Source: Microcoleus sp. bin38.metabat.b11b12b14.051 (GTDB taxonomy: Bacteria; Cyanobacteriota; Cyanobacteriia; Cyanobacteriales; Microcoleaceae). From it: DNA of 64,000 nt. How positions within the stretch are numbered: position 1 is the stretch's first letter; the number at the start of each line of letters is the position of its first letter. The stretch lies in contig NZ_JAAFKD010000001.1 of assembly GCF_013299165.1 (NCBI RefSeq), positions 186,001-250,000 on the forward strand, given 5' to 3'. Position numbers and translations under genes: made by a program. Below are positions 41,867-50,249 of the stretch, in pieces. The notes beneath the pieces are model-generated. The model saw only the letters and a program-made list of their open reading frames with translations, was not told the origin of the DNA and searched no databases.

Positions 41867-42670
41867 ATGCTAAAAAACACAATCCGCAGGTGGTGGGATC
41901 TGCGCCTACAAATCGCTCTTTTAGGTTTAGCTGTAACTGCGGCTTGGGGAGTTAGACAAACACAAGGTGCTGCACTGTTTGAAGTTTACAATTGGGTGTC
42001 TCGTCCATTTCATGCCGACGGTTCAGGACAAGAGAAACTCATCTCGGCTCGCACTCAAGAATTGCAAGCGAAGCTCTTAGAATCAGAGAGTCAAAATCAG
42101 AAACTGAAAGAGCTTTTAGGTTACGTTTCTGCTAAGAAACCTAAAGGGATTGTTGCTCCAATCGTGGGTCGCAGCGCCGATCATTGGTGGCAGCAAGTAA
42201 CTTTGGGGCGCGGCAGTAATGATGGCATCAAAGCAGATTTTACTGTCATGGGCCCCGGCGGTCTGGTAGGTCGGGTTGTCAGCGTGACTCCTAATACTAG
42301 CTTGGTGTTGTTAATCAGTGACCCTACGAGTCAATTGGGTGTGGGAATTACCCGCAGTCGCAACATGGGTTTTATGCGCGGGAAAGGCCCCAATCAGGCT
42401 GTGATGGAATTTTTTGATAATGTTCCTAATGTCAAGCCTGGGGATCTAGTTTCAACTTCTTCTTTCAGTCAGTTGTTCCCTGCTGGTTTGCCTGTGGGAA
42501 AAGTGGTTTCGGTGGATATGAATAAAACTCCTGCTCCCGAAGCTGTTGTTGAGTTCTCTGCACCGATGAATGCTCTGGAGTGGGCGGTTGTTTACCCCCA
42601 CGATAAGCAAGCCGAACTCAAGGCTTCGCAGGCTGAATCTTCTGCACCTTCGGGGGGAGCAAAGCAGTAA
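41867..42670 (+). CDS. mreC: Rod shape-determining protein MreC
   Basis: A 267-residue bitopic protein with one N-terminal transmembrane helix (about 10-28), a coiled coil (about 58-85: LQAKLLESESQNQKLKELLG), and a periplasmic double beta-barrel (VAPIVGRSADHWWQQVTLGR, then LVSTSSFSQLFPAGLPVGKV). MreC couples MreB to the PBP2 elongation complex. Its stop codon overlaps the start of mreD by one base (TAATG). The gap to mreB holds a short ATTTTAG-type repeat. Confidence 0.93.
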   Translation: MLKNTIRRWWDLRLQIALLGLAVTAAWGVRQTQGAALFEVYNWVSRPFHADGSGQEKLISARTQELQAKLLESESQNQKLKELLGYVSAKKPKGIVAPIVGRSADHWWQQVTLGRGSNDGIKADFTVMGPGGLVGRVVSVTPNTSLVLLISDPTSQLGVGITRSRNMGFMRGKGPNQAVMEFFDNVPNVKPGDLVSTSSFSQLFPAGLPVGKVVSVDMNKTPAPEAVVEFSAPMNALEWAVVYPHDKQAELKASQAESSAPSGGAKQ

Positions 42671-43236
42671 TGAAGCGTTTATCTCGGTTGTCTTCGCGAT
42701 GGCGCCAATTTCTCAACTTCGGCGTTACATTTGTTTCTGTGCTGCTGTGTATACTAATATTGCCCACCCGGATGCCAGGAATGGAATTGCTGGGAATTAG
42801 CCCGAACTGGCTGTTGATTTGGTTGGTAGCCTGGAGTATTAAGCGGAAACGTACAGTTTGGGGAGCCGCTAGCATGGGCATGGTTTTGGGCTTTATTCAA
42901 GATGCGATGACGGCTCCCCATCCCACCCACGCTGTGAGTCTAGTTTTTGTAGGTGTCTTAACTGTTGTTTTGCAGAAAAGCTGGTCGATTCCGGCTGATA
43001 TTGTGGAGAGAGATCCGATTCCGATCGCCTTAATTGTGTTTGGGATGGCGGTGGTAGCGGAAACGGTGATGGGGCTGCAATTTTTCGCTATGGGCGATCG
43101 GGCTTTACTGGAAATTTGGAGCTATCACCAGCGAATAGCTTTGTGTTCTGCTATTCTCAGCAGTCTTTGGGCTCCGGTAATTTATTTTCCCCTCAATCGC
43201 TTGTGGGAAATGACCAGGAATTTAGAAAAATCTTAG
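42670..43236 (+). CDS. mreD: Rod shape-determining membrane protein MreD
   Basis: A 188-residue protein with five or six hydrophobic segments and the MreD pattern (ISPNWLLIWLVAWSIKRKRT, GMVLGFIQDAMTA). It completes the elongasome cluster mreBCD, with which it is translationally coupled by a one-base overlap. It is followed at once by a GGGGCAT heptamer array. Confidence 0.9.
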   Translation: MKRLSRLSSRWRQFLNFGVTFVSVLLCILILPTRMPGMELLGISPNWLLIWLVAWSIKRKRTVWGAASMGMVLGFIQDAMTAPHPTHAVSLVFVGVLTVVLQKSWSIPADIVERDPIPIALIVFGMAVVAETVMGLQFFAMGDRALLEIWSYHQRIALCSAILSSLWAPVIYFPLNRLWEMTRNLEKS

Positions 43237-43385
43237 TCATGGGGCATGGGGCATGGGGCATGGGGCATGGGGCATGGGGCATGGGGCATGGGGCATGGGG
43301 CATGGGGCATGGGGCATAGGGCATTGGGCATAGGGCATAGGGCATAGGGCATAGGGCATAGGGCATAGGGCATTAGTTAATAGTT
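43237..43385. repeat. Tandem heptamer array GGGGCAT / AGGGCAT
   Basis: About twelve GGGGCAT units (43240-43318) pass into seven AGGGCAT units (43319-43375). It is one of the longest heptamer arrays in the window. Confidence 0.95.
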
Positions 43386-43406
43386 AACTAATTTGGACTT
43401 ACACGC

Positions 43407-43482
43407 GAGTGGCGAGAAACCGGGTTTGTTACAAAAACACTTAATTTCAGCTCACTAATTCGGTAAAAAACCCGGTTTCTAA
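43407..43482. repeat. AGAAACCGGGTTT inverted repeat
   Basis: GCGAGAAACCGGGTTTGTTA and AAAAACCCGGTTTCTAAAAT are facing arms about 45 bases apart, the same family as at 34617 and 55374. Confidence 0.8.
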
Positions 43483-43508
43483 AATTCGGAGTGCTTGCAA
43501 AATCGTAG

Positions 43509-44300
43509 TCAATCTACTATTACTTGTTGCGCCGAACCTAATAAGTGATGTACGGCAATAATCAAGTCACTGAGAATGAAATTAGGTTGGTGCTTTTGCA
43601 GTTGATGGCGACTGCGAATGCCACAGGTAACGGCAATTGTAGGTATCCCTAATGCTTGTCCCGCGAGGATATCTGCTTCGGTATCTCCAATCATCCAAGC
43701 TGAACCCAGAGATGACTCAAATTCTTCTGCAACTTCAGCCAACAATTCGGTTTTTAAGGCTGTGTAGTTGTGATACGCAGCATCCGCCATCTGAGTGCCG
43801 CGAATGCTGGTAAACAGTCTGGCTAAACCGTAATTTTGCAACAGTTGAACGGCTTGATTTCTCGGCCGCAGGGTGACTAAAATCAGCCGCACGCCGCGGG
43901 AGTGCAAAAGTGCGATCGCCCACTGCACCCCCGGCTGGATGCGATCTAAGTGCAACAAGTCTGGCTGATTGACAATCCGACTCACGCAGCCGAGAAAAAC
44001 GTGAATTTCTTCTCCTGACAAGCCGGAACTTTTTGCTATTTCAGCATCGGGCACTCGGTTTTGTTTCATTTGCCAAAACTGCTGTTTGCTGAGGATTTGG
44101 AGGTTGAGGTTGATTCCCAGGGCCCCGTAGGCTGCTTGAGTGTCGGCTAATCCCTGTTGATATGTGGTGTAGTAGCGATCGGACACATCGACTATGGGCC
44201 CGTCTAAATCGCAAAATACTGTCATCCGGGGGGACGAGTCAGCGTCTGATGGTAGGTTGTACTGAGGGTTTTGAGAGTCCGGGGCGACAGCAGTTAACAT
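43509..44300 (-). CDS. HAD-superfamily hydrolase
   Basis: A 263-residue phosphatase-like protein. Motif I VFCDLDGPIVDVS contains the nucleophile and general acid DxD at residues 31-33. Motif II is in LILVTLRPRN (T) and motif IV in WMIGDTEADILAG. The cap is helical, inserted after motif I, as in the PGP/GPH group. The substrate is unknown. It is convergent with the mreD side and divergent from argB. Confidence 0.85.
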   Translation of the reverse strand: MLTAVAPDSQNPQYNLPSDADSSPRMTVFCDLDGPIVDVSDRYYTTYQQGLADTQAAYGALGINLNLQILSKQQFWQMKQNRVPDAEIAKSSGLSGEEIHVFLGCVSRIVNQPDLLHLDRIQPGVQWAIALLHSRGVRLILVTLRPRNQAVQLLQNYGLARLFTSIRGTQMADAAYHNYTALKTELLAEVAEEFESSLGSAWMIGDTEADILAGQALGIPTIAVTCGIRSRHQLQKHQPNFILSDLIIAVHHLLGSAQQVIVD

Positions 44301-44549
44301 ATAAGGTTAAGTAAATCAAGGGAGTTATACATTTCTTGACTTTAGCAAGATTCTATAAGTTATAATACAAAATTTTCAGTCAGATTATTAAAAAAACCTA
44401 TTAAGATTTTGAGGATTGGTGTGAATAAGGGCGATCGATCCGGCTGGCGCGTCCATAAATTCAACGAAAAAAGTGATTTTGGTGGCTGTTGATATGTGCT
44501 TTAACCATTAAAGTTTAGAATTAAGTTTTTAGTCTTTTGTAAATTACCC

Positions 44550-45461
44550 ATGCTCAAACAAAGCGATTTTGTTAGGAATTCGGACACTAATCGAGTAGAG
44601 GTGCTTTCCGAAGCACTGCCTTACATCCAACACTTTGCAGGTCGCACAATTGTGGTCAAATATGGCGGTGCGGCGATGAAAGATAGCACTCTCAAAGACA
44701 AAGTAGTTCGAGATATTGTACTGCTAGCTTGCGTGGGGATGCGTCCGGTTGTGGTTCACGGCGGCGGCCCAGAAATTAATATTTGGCTGGAAAAACTGGG
44801 AATTGAACCGCAATTTAAGGATGGTTTGCGGGTGACTGATGCGGCGACAATGGAAGTCGTAGAAATGGTTTTGGTAGGGAAGGTAAATAAGGAAATAGTT
44901 TCGTTAATCAACCAAGCTGGCGGCAAAGCAGTGGGATTGTGCGGCAAAGATGCGAATCTAATTCAAGCTCGTCCAGATGGCCGGGAAGGAATTGGGTTTG
45001 TTGGTGAAGTTAGTGGCGTAAAAATCCAGATTTTGGAGTCTTTAGTAAACAGCGGTTATATTCCGGTGGTGTCAAGCGTGGCGGCTGATGAACATGGTCA
45101 ATCTTACAACATTAATGCTGACACAGTTGCCGGAGAAATTGCGGCTGGTTTGGGAGCAGAAAAGTTGATTTTGATGACTGACACTGCGGGAATTTTGGAG
45201 GATTATCACAAGCCGGAAACTCTGATTGCTAAGTTGGATATTCAGGAAGCGAGAGAGTTAGTTGAGTCGGGAGTTGTGTCGGGCGGGATGATTCCGAAGG
45301 TTAATTGTTGCGTGCGGAGTTTGGCTCAGGGTGTGAAGGGCGCTCACATTATTGATGGGCGAATTCCCCATGCTTTGCTGCAAGAAATATTCACGGATGC
45401 GGGGATTGGCTCGATGATTGTTGCTTCTGAGTTTAGCGGGGCGAAGTTAAGGCACAAGTAA
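44550..45461 (+). CDS. argB: Acetylglutamate kinase
   Basis: NAGK phosphorylates N-acetylglutamate, the controlling step of arginine synthesis in cyanobacteria; in this group it is feedback-inhibited by arginine and relieved by PII binding. The glycine loop [11 protein letters not shown] is near residue 37 and the substrate loop [17 protein letters not shown] follows. The ATP site is in [15 protein letters not shown] and GGMIPKV. The length of 303 residues is normal. The arginine made here is also the substrate of SpeA, encoded at 26304. It is monocistronic. Confidence 0.96.
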   Translation: MLKQSDFVRNSDTNRVEVLSEALPYIQHFAGRTIVVKYGGAAMKDSTLKDKVVRDIVLLACVGMRPVVVHGGGPEINIWLEKLGIEPQFKDGLRVTDAATMEVVEMVLVGKVNKEIVSLINQAGGKAVGLCGKDANLIQARPDGREGIGFVGEVSGVKIQILESLVNSGYIPVVSSVAADEHGQSYNINADTVAGEIAAGLGAEKLILMTDTAGILEDYHKPETLIAKLDIQEARELVESGVVSGGMIPKVNCCVRSLAQGVKGAHIIDGRIPHALLQEIFTDAGIGSMIVASEFSGAKLRHK

Positions 45462-45538
45462 GGCATAAATTTTAGCGTGGGGCGGGTAAGTGAAGCGGTA
45501 AATCGTTGCTTTACCCGTCCTGAGCATCGCTTTGGAGT

Positions 45539-45682
45539 GTGCCAGTAGGATTTGTGAGAACTATTGTTGAAGTGTATGATGCGGAAAAGGACTATCAGTA
45601 TTTAGTGAAATTTGCTGATAGTCAAGGAATTGAATATGTTATGGCTATTTTGAAAGCAGATGAAATTTGGGTTCTGCAATAG
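45539..45682 (+). pseudogene. Truncated DUF4926 gene copy
   Basis: A 47-codon remnant reading VPVGFVRTIVEVYDAEKDYQ, then LVKFADSQGIEYVMAILKAD and a stop. It is a diverged copy of residues 36-80 or so of the intact DUF4926 protein at 50808-51071. The N-terminal third is missing and the match begins abruptly at TGCCAGTAGG. Similarity continues past the stop into the 3-prime flank (TTAGTAATG, then AAAGGCGATCGC), so a DNA segment was duplicated rather than the gene alone. The initiating GTG is incidental. Confidence 0.8.
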
Positions 45683-45724
45683 GATCTCGCATTTGTTTAG
45701 TAATGTCAGGGAAATACAAGTTAG

Positions 45725-45885
45725 ATAAAGGCGATCGCGCTTTTGGCAGGAAAGGGATCTCGCCCGCGTGAGATTTAGGATGGGATAGGGGCGATCGCGC
45801 TTTTGGAATGAAAGGGATCTCGCCCGCGTGAGATTTGGGATGGCATAGGGGCGATCTTTTGGAATGAAAGGGCGATTCATGATCG
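45725..45885. repeat. Degenerate HIP1-bearing repeats (GATTTGGGATGGGA type)
   Basis: Three partial units of GGGCGATCGCGCTTTTGGAA, then a GGGATCTCGCCCGCGTGAGA block and TTTGGGATGG. The family recurs at 47490-47582, 48497-48612, 49352-49435, 51095-51135 and 51660-51705, in every gap of the toxin island. Confidence 0.85.
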
Positions 45886-45934
45886 GGATAGCTACGGCGC
45901 TTACTTTTAGCTGTGTACTGAAATTGCCCATAAT

Positions 45935-46231
45935 TTAACGTGCAGTTTCAGCTTGAATTTCTCGAAGAATAGTTGAGATTTCGTCTGCTGACTCAAGGTG
46001 TCTAGCGAGAACTTGAGCAGTTTTGTCCAGCAAGCGTTCTGAAAAGACTTTCGCTAAGTCTTCCCGTAAACATTGCCCTATATAAAACTTAAGCAATGCT
46101 TCGACAGACATATCTCGATTGGCGGCTATTTTCTCAAGTGATGCTAAAGTATCTATGGGGATGTTTAGCGAGACTGTTTCCGCTGTACGAGGTCGCAATT
46201 GCAATTTTATTTGTTCTTCAGAATTGTTCAT
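45935..46231 (-). CDS. Ribbon-helix-helix type antitoxin candidate
   Basis: A 98-residue protein. An N-terminal strand and helix pair (TVSLNIPIDTLASLEKIAAN, then RDMSVEALLKFYIGQCLRED) is compatible with a CopG/BrnA-like DNA-binding fold, followed by a charged C-terminal helix. It starts inside the last 14 bases of the BrnT-like gene at 46218-46511, the usual order for brnT-brnA modules. Here the antitoxin-like protein is not a close BrnA match. Confidence 0.7.
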   Translation of the reverse strand: MNNSEEQIKLQLRPRTAETVSLNIPIDTLASLEKIAANRDMSVEALLKFYIGQCLREDLAKVFSERLLDKTAQVLARHLESADEISTILREIQAETAR

Positions 46232-46511
46232 ATAATTTCCTTTCTGTGCGGGTAGCAGGACGGGAAGAAATGATGCGTATTCGCAAGCTGCGCTCTACAT
46301 AAACAACCAGTAATAGGCGTTGAGTGTGGGAGTAACCGAGGATAAAGTTACGCTGTTCGTCATTGGCAGTTGCATCTCCCTCTTGATAGAATGGATCGAA
46401 GAAGACTTCTGCGGCTTCTTCAAAGCTAACGCCATGCTTTTCTAGGTTGCTCTGGAATTTGTTTGTGTCCCATTCAAACTCAACGCCTTGCAGTCTGTAC
46501 AGACTATCCAT
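46218..46511 (-). CDS. BrnT-family toxin
   Basis: A 97-residue protein with the BrnT pattern: FEWDTNKFQSNLEKHGVSFE, AAEVFFDP, and the RNase core RNFILGYSHTQRLLLVVYVE, then IRIISSRPATRTERKLYE. BrnT is a RelE-like ribonuclease toxin neutralised by the following antitoxin gene. The WDxxKxxxNxxKHG motif has N in place of the first K (WDTNKFQSN), but the rest is intact, so activity is plausible. It overlaps the antitoxin by 14 bases. Confidence 0.85.
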   Translation of the reverse strand: MDSLYRLQGVEFEWDTNKFQSNLEKHGVSFEEAAEVFFDPFYQEGDATANDEQRNFILGYSHTQRLLLVVYVERSLRIRIISSRPATRTERKLYEQF

Positions 46512-46539
46512 GCTTCGATATTAACATTATTTAAATAAG

Positions 46540-46610
46540 AGCGATTCCCTACGGGATAGCTTCGCTTGCGCGTACTTGTGGAAGGAAAGGGATCTCGTCC
46601 TCGCTGTTTC
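46540..46610. repeat. Dispersed repeat with ATTCCCTACGGGAT core
   Basis: GAGCGATTCCCTACGGGATA and GCTTCGCTTG precede a GGAAAGGGATCTCG tail. The same core is at 50266-50310. It lies upstream of the brnT-like gene. Confidence 0.7.
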
Positions 46611-46658
46611 CTCAAGGCGGCAGCAAAAGTTATAAAATAAAAAGGCATTTTTTACCTT

Positions 46659-47048
46659 TCACTGAAGAGTCTGTACATCAGAATATGCTAGAATTTTAGC
46701 ATCGGCAGTTAGTAACGGACACGAGCAAATCCTCGCCGTTGCCACAATGATTTGATCTGCGGGATCGCGATGAAAACCTGTGAGTTTAGTTGACTCGACA
46801 ATAATCGGAATGGTGAGATCGAGTAGCTGCACTCCTGGATAAGCCAAAGCTTGTGTTAACCACTCATCAACTGTAACGGACAAAGTAAGTCTTCCCATTT
46901 CTACTAATTTAGAAACCTCCCAACAAGAAATGATGCTGACTCCTAAACCTTGAGATTGATATTGTTGTATCCAGTCCCGATGTTTCTGAGTCAGTCGCGG
47001 GTTATCATCAACCCACCAAACCCATATATGAGTATCTAGTACAATCAT
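46659..47048 (-). CDS. PIN-domain ribonuclease toxin (VapC-like)
   Basis: A 129-residue PIN protein from ATG 47048 (MIVLDTHIWVWWVDD). The acidic catalytic residues lie in LDTHIW, in the SCWEVSKLVEMGRL block, and in HRDPADQIIVATA and LLTADAKI. VapC toxins cleave tRNA or rRNA. The earlier start at 47063 would add five residues and is less likely, because the 47048 ATG overlaps the upstream stop by 4 bases (ATGA-like coupling). The partner is the 112-residue gene directly upstream. Confidence 0.88.
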   Translation of the reverse strand: MIVLDTHIWVWWVDDNPRLTQKHRDWIQQYQSQGLGVSIISCWEVSKLVEMGRLTLSVTVDEWLTQALAYPGVQLLDLTIPIIVESTKLTGFHRDPADQIIVATARICSCPLLTADAKILAYSDVQTLQ

Positions 47049-47383
47049 TGTAACACTTCCCAATCTTCCAACGGAACTGCTGGTTCACAGGGGTCATCAT
47101 AGCGAATGACTGTGCCGCGTAAAGGATATAGAAAAGCATTGTTCATGGTTTCATTAACTAAGTTTAGATAGCTAATGAATTCCCGATATCCATCCAATTC
47201 TGTTTGTTCTTCGGAAGTTAGACTTGATGCTTGTTGTTGAGCAGTTAAAGTTTTGATTCTCTCCTGGATTTTGATAGAAGCGCTAAATATTAAAAGTCCG
47301 TTGACTAACTCAATGCGGACAGAACCTTCGCTTGGTAAGCTGTTGGGTAAGTGAGGCAGCTTGAGGGGCAAGTTAGCAATCAT
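47045..47383 (-). CDS. Putative antitoxin of the PIN toxin
   Basis: A 112-residue protein with a beta-rich N-terminus (GSVRIELVNGLLIFSASIKI), a helical middle (ERIKTLTAQQQASSL, then a helix EEQTELDGYREFISYL), and a tail ending PAVPLEDWEVLQ. It is coupled to the PIN gene by a 4-base overlap, so it is probably its antitoxin. No standard VapB fold was recognised. Confidence 0.65.
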   Translation of the reverse strand: MIANLPLKLPHLPNSLPSEGSVRIELVNGLLIFSASIKIQERIKTLTAQQQASSLTSEEQTELDGYREFISYLNLVNETMNNAFLYPLRGTVIRYDDPCEPAVPLEDWEVLQ

Positions 47384-47489
47384 GGCATTAATTGACTGTA
47401 TTTAATATGCTTTGATGTTGATTATTCAATTATACTAATTGCTGGGTGGCGTTTGACAAATATTCTACAGCAGAAATTCTTTGGATGGC

Positions 47490-47582
47490 GCGATCGCACT
47501 TTTGGAAGGCAAGGGATCTCGCCCGCGTGAGATTTGGGATGGGAGACGGGCGATCGCACTTTTGGAATGAAAAGGCGATCGC
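47490..47582. repeat. Degenerate HIP1-bearing repeats
   Basis: Two units of GCGCGATCGCACTTTTGGAA, then a GCCCGCGTGAGATTTGGGAT block in the gap after the PIN module. Confidence 0.8.
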
Positions 47583-47609
47583 CAAGCTTACTGCTGTTTG
47601 ATTTGCACC

Positions 47610-47999
47610 CTAAACAAGAGTGGTTTTCACGTATTCGGTAACAGGTTTCAAATCGATATCGTCATTGGAAGCTAGCGTTTTAAATAGATGGCGCGGGATG
47701 CCGGCCGCCATCAAAGCTTCTAAATCGCGATCGAGCTTTGACAAATCCCCATAAATACCGACAAACTGAGTTACACAAGCTAAAGATGAATCCTTGGGGT
47801 CATTCAAGCCCGTGTATCTGTACTCAATATCAAAACCTGCTTTTTCCCCGATTTCTTCAATATCCCAATCCACAAGATCCATATCCGTCGGTTCAACAGC
47901 TAGGGCCATATGACCGGGCGGTATGGGGTCAAGTGCTTCGCAACACCAACCAAGAGAAGAGTTCCATAGACTCTTACCAACCGATTCTCGAATTTTCAT
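47610..47999 (-). CDS. Hypothetical protein
   Basis: A 129-residue acidic soluble protein (SLGWCCEALDPIPPGHMALA, then LVDWDIEEIGEKAGFDIEYR). No family was recognised. The last codons and 3-prime flank, GCACCCTAAACAAGAGTG on the plus strand, recur at 50331-50348 without the rest of the gene. It lies 9 bases after the 48009-48185 gene ends, so the minus-strand genes from 48412 to 47610 may form one unit. Confidence 0.6.
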   Translation of the reverse strand: MKIRESVGKSLWNSSLGWCCEALDPIPPGHMALAVEPTDMDLVDWDIEEIGEKAGFDIEYRYTGLNDPKDSSLACVTQFVGIYGDLSKLDRDLEALMAAGIPRHLFKTLASNDDIDLKPVTEYVKTTLV

Positions 48000-48008
48000 G
48001 AGTTTCCC

Positions 48009-48185
48009 TCACTCAAAGTAGCAGCGAAACCAGGCTTTTCCTTCACAGCGAACGTCTACAAGAGGCCGTTCGTATTGAGTTGCTAGCTGTTCGCATTTCT
48101 TTTTGGCTTCTTTTAGGTTATACGCTTGTACGGGTTCGTTGATGGGATTGCCAAGTTCTTCTTTTTCGCGCTCTGGATCTCTCAC
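48009..48185 (-). CDS. Small hypothetical protein, coupled to upstream gene
   Basis: A 58-residue protein from GTG 48185, read as VRDPEREKEELGNPINEPVQ, then a KEAKKKCEQLATQYERPLVD segment and RCEGKAWFRCYFE. The GTG overlaps the upstream stop by 4 bases (GTGA), so coupled translation is likely. A longer frame from 48296 runs antiparallel to no signal and overlaps the upstream gene widely, so it was not chosen. No family was recognised. Confidence 0.55.
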   Translation of the reverse strand: MRDPEREKEELGNPINEPVQAYNLKEAKKKCEQLATQYERPLVDVRCEGKAWFRCYFE

Positions 48186-48412
48186 TCGTCCCCCTTTTTG
48201 CTGTTTTTGGCGGCTGAGGGGGCTTGTTGAGCCTTTAACCACATTTCGATCGCCTCTTCCAACCCTAGTCCTATACTTAGCTGCTTCAGAGTACACGCAG
48301 CTTTAAATTGAAGTCCTAGTTGTTTTTGGACATCTCCCGATAGCTGTATGTAATTTGGGTCGTGTCGCTTGGCTAGCACTTCTGTACTGTTTCCCACTCC
48401 TGTTTCCTCCAA
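48182..48412 (-). CDS. Small hypothetical protein, possibly antitoxin-like
   Basis: A 76-residue protein with a strand-helix-helix pattern in RHDPNYIQLSGDVQKQLGLQ, then FKAACTLKQLSIGLGLEEAI, vaguely like ribbon-helix-helix antitoxins. The C-terminus is Lys-rich. It is followed by the 58-residue gene, with which it overlaps. No firm family assignment is possible. Confidence 0.5.
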   Translation of the reverse strand: MEETGVGNSTEVLAKRHDPNYIQLSGDVQKQLGLQFKAACTLKQLSIGLGLEEAIEMWLKAQQAPSAAKNSKKGDE

Positions 48413-48717
48413 TTTCTATATTTTCACGATCGCACATCCTGTTTTGCCAATATGTTATCATGTTAACATTAAGAATATTTGCGGGTGAGTAGAAAAAAGG
48501 GCGATCTTTGAGATTTGGGATGGGAGACGGGCGATCGCGCTTTGGGAATGAAAGGGCGATCGCTCGCGTGAGATTTGGGATGGGATAGGGGCGCACTTTT
48601 GGAAGGAAACGGCGCACTTTGGGATTGGGGATAACCACCGCCCTGACTTTTTCTGAATCTTTTAGCGACTTCTAGCCTAAGCTATAATTAAAGATGGATC
48701 TATTCTGTTAATCTGCG
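48413..48717. other. Divergent spacer with degenerate HIP1 repeats
   Basis: Repeat units GGGCGATCGCGCTTTGGGAA and TTTGGGATGGGA fill 48497-48612. The remaining sequence probably holds promoters for the divergent genes at 48412 and 48718. No gene was seen. Confidence 0.65.
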
Positions 48718-49011
48718 ATGACTACACAATCTGTTTCGCGTTATGTCGCACGTCACCCTGAAATATTGCAAGGCGAACCAGTTATCGCAGAAACGAGAAC
48801 TTCTGTTCGTGCGATCGTAGAATTGTGGCGTTTGGGTATTACTCCTGAAGAAATTCCGATGCACTTACCTCATCTGAAATTAGCTCAAGTTTTTGATGCA
48901 CTGAGCTTTTATTTGGATAATCAGGAAGAAATAAATACTTATATTGAACGCAATCGAATTCCTGAAGAATTGATTCATCCTGCGGTTAAATCGGCAATGG
49001 AAAAACTGTGA
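48718..49011 (+). CDS. DUF433 antitoxin
   Basis: A 97-residue DUF433 protein (HPEILQGEPVIAETRTSVRA, then IVELWRLGITPEEIPMHLPH). The winged-helix domain is complete. It overlaps the downstream DUF5615 gene by 4 bases (GTGA at 49008-49011). DUF433/DUF5615 pairs are a recognised VapBC-like toxin-antitoxin type, so this is the antitoxin. Confidence 0.9.
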   Translation: MTTQSVSRYVARHPEILQGEPVIAETRTSVRAIVELWRLGITPEEIPMHLPHLKLAQVFDALSFYLDNQEEINTYIERNRIPEELIHPAVKSAMEKL

Positions 49012-49352
49012 AATTGTTTGCAACTATCTATACAGATGAAGATGTTTCTAAGCTTGTAGCCACTTTGTTGCGGGCTAGGGGTTTTGATGTGACGACAACG
49101 AGCGAACAAGGAATGCTGACCCAATCGGATAGCAAACAATTAGCTTATGCTGCATCTATTGAACGATGTTTGCTTACTCATAATCGCGTAGATTTTGAGC
49201 GATTACACCTAGAATATATGACAGCAGGACGATCGCATTATGGCATTATTGTGATTCCTCAAAAGAACGCCTATGAGATTGCTCAACGGGTTGGTATTCT
49301 GTTAAATACGCTCACGGCTGATGAAATTGCTAATCAGCTTTTGTATGTGTAA
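49008..49352 (+). CDS. DUF5615 PIN-like toxin
   Basis: A 114-residue PIN-like nuclease starting from GTG (MKLFATIYTDEDVSKLVATL). The aspartates are in TDEDVS, the middle LTQSDSKQLAYAASIERCLL segment, and THNRVDFERL, which is the DUF5615 pattern. It is translationally coupled to the DUF433 antitoxin. The expected action is RNA cleavage, with target unknown. Confidence 0.9.
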   Translation: MKLFATIYTDEDVSKLVATLLRARGFDVTTTSEQGMLTQSDSKQLAYAASIERCLLTHNRVDFERLHLEYMTAGRSHYGIIVIPQKNAYEIAQRVGILLNTLTADEIANQLLYV

Positions 49353-49483
49353 AGCGATCGCTTATTAGAAAAATGGCGATCGCCCGCGTGAGATTTGGGA
49401 CTGGATAGGGGCGCATTTTTGGGAAGAAAAGGGCTATTGTACTGAATTTATTATAATATGAGATGGCTTAAACATTACTTATT

Positions 49484-49846
49484 ATGAACGATGAATTGCG
49501 ACAAGAAATTGCTGAAATAGCTAGTAAATTTAAGCTGTTTGAATGTAAGGCTTGTGCTTTAAGTATCCAAGAGTTTTTAATTCAAAGGGGCATTTCTGGA
49601 AAAAAGGTAAAAATTTACACTGGCAGTGCCAAGGGAAAATATGGTAATATTTACCATGATGACCTCGGACAAAATATTGCTACGAATGGACGGCATGAAG
49701 GGATTGCAGTTAAAATAGATGGGGAGGAATTAATTTTTGATAATATCCATAATGAAGGAATTTCTAAACAAGAGTGGCTGGAAAAGTTTTATTGTTTAGC
49801 GCTCGATCTGGGCGGGGAATTTGAGATTGCGGAAATTGAATTTTAG
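49484..49846 (+). CDS. Papain-fold toxin domain protein
   Basis: A 120-residue protein with the papain-like (Tox-PL-2) toxin pattern. A Cys block FECKACALSIQEFL carries C21 and C24, of which C24 precedes the helix and is the likelier nucleophile. The His motif is NGRHEGIAV (H71), and an Asp/Asn motif IFDNIHNEG (D86) completes a Cys-His-Asp set. Such domains are usually the C-terminal warhead of larger secreted toxins. Here it stands alone without secretion domains, as is common in cyanobacterial genomes. The gene 19 bases downstream is the candidate immunity protein. Confidence 0.8.
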   Translation: MNDELRQEIAEIASKFKLFECKACALSIQEFLIQRGISGKKVKIYTGSAKGKYGNIYHDDLGQNIATNGRHEGIAVKIDGEELIFDNIHNEGISKQEWLEKFYCLALDLGGEFEIAEIEF

Positions 49847-49864
49847 CGAAAAGGAAATAAACAA

Positions 49865-50236
49865 ATGTTAGATTTGTATGATTTGCTAGGGAAAATCAAG
49901 AAAAGATCGTCTTTGTACTTAGGGAAGCAATCACTTAGTCATCTCCATGTTTTCTTAGATGGCTATACTTTTGCCCGCCGTCAACTTGGTATCCCTCTCA
50001 CAGCAGAAGAAAAAAAGTTTGAGGATTTTCAAGAATGGATAGAGATTCGATTTAACCAAGCAGATACTCAATCTTGGAGTCGGATTATTCTTTTCTATTC
50101 AGAGGATGAAGCAGATGCACTGAAGCGCTTTTTTGATTTGTTTGAAGAATTTGTAAGTTGTGAAAAGTTGCCAAAAGATGATGCAACAATAAATTACGAA
50201 ATGTCGGATGAGTTGAGTGTAGCGGGAAATATTTGA
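49865..50236 (+). CDS. Candidate immunity protein for the papain-fold toxin
   Basis: A 123-residue acidic, soluble protein (MLDLYDLLGKIKKRSSLYLG, then a segment with SHLHVFLDGYTFARRQLGIP, and FEDFQEWIEIRFN). It follows the toxin gene by 19 bases with an AAAGGAAATAAAC leader. No other family was recognised. Its size, charge and position are typical of cognate immunity proteins, but this is context inference. Confidence 0.65.
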   Translation: MLDLYDLLGKIKKRSSLYLGKQSLSHLHVFLDGYTFARRQLGIPLTAEEKKFEDFQEWIEIRFNQADTQSWSRIILFYSEDEADALKRFFDLFEEFVSCEKLPKDDATINYEMSDELSVAGNI

Positions 50237-50249
50237 GTTTGATATTGAT

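Noticed and set aside
45602-45931. A 109-codon minus-strand frame with RDRPYPIPNLTRA blocks
   Set aside because: Translation of degenerate intergenic repeats and antisense to the DUF4926 remnant.
48009-48296. A longer start for the small gene at 48009
   Set aside because: It would overlap the upstream 76-residue gene by 115 bases, while the GTG at 48185 gives a 4-base coupled overlap.
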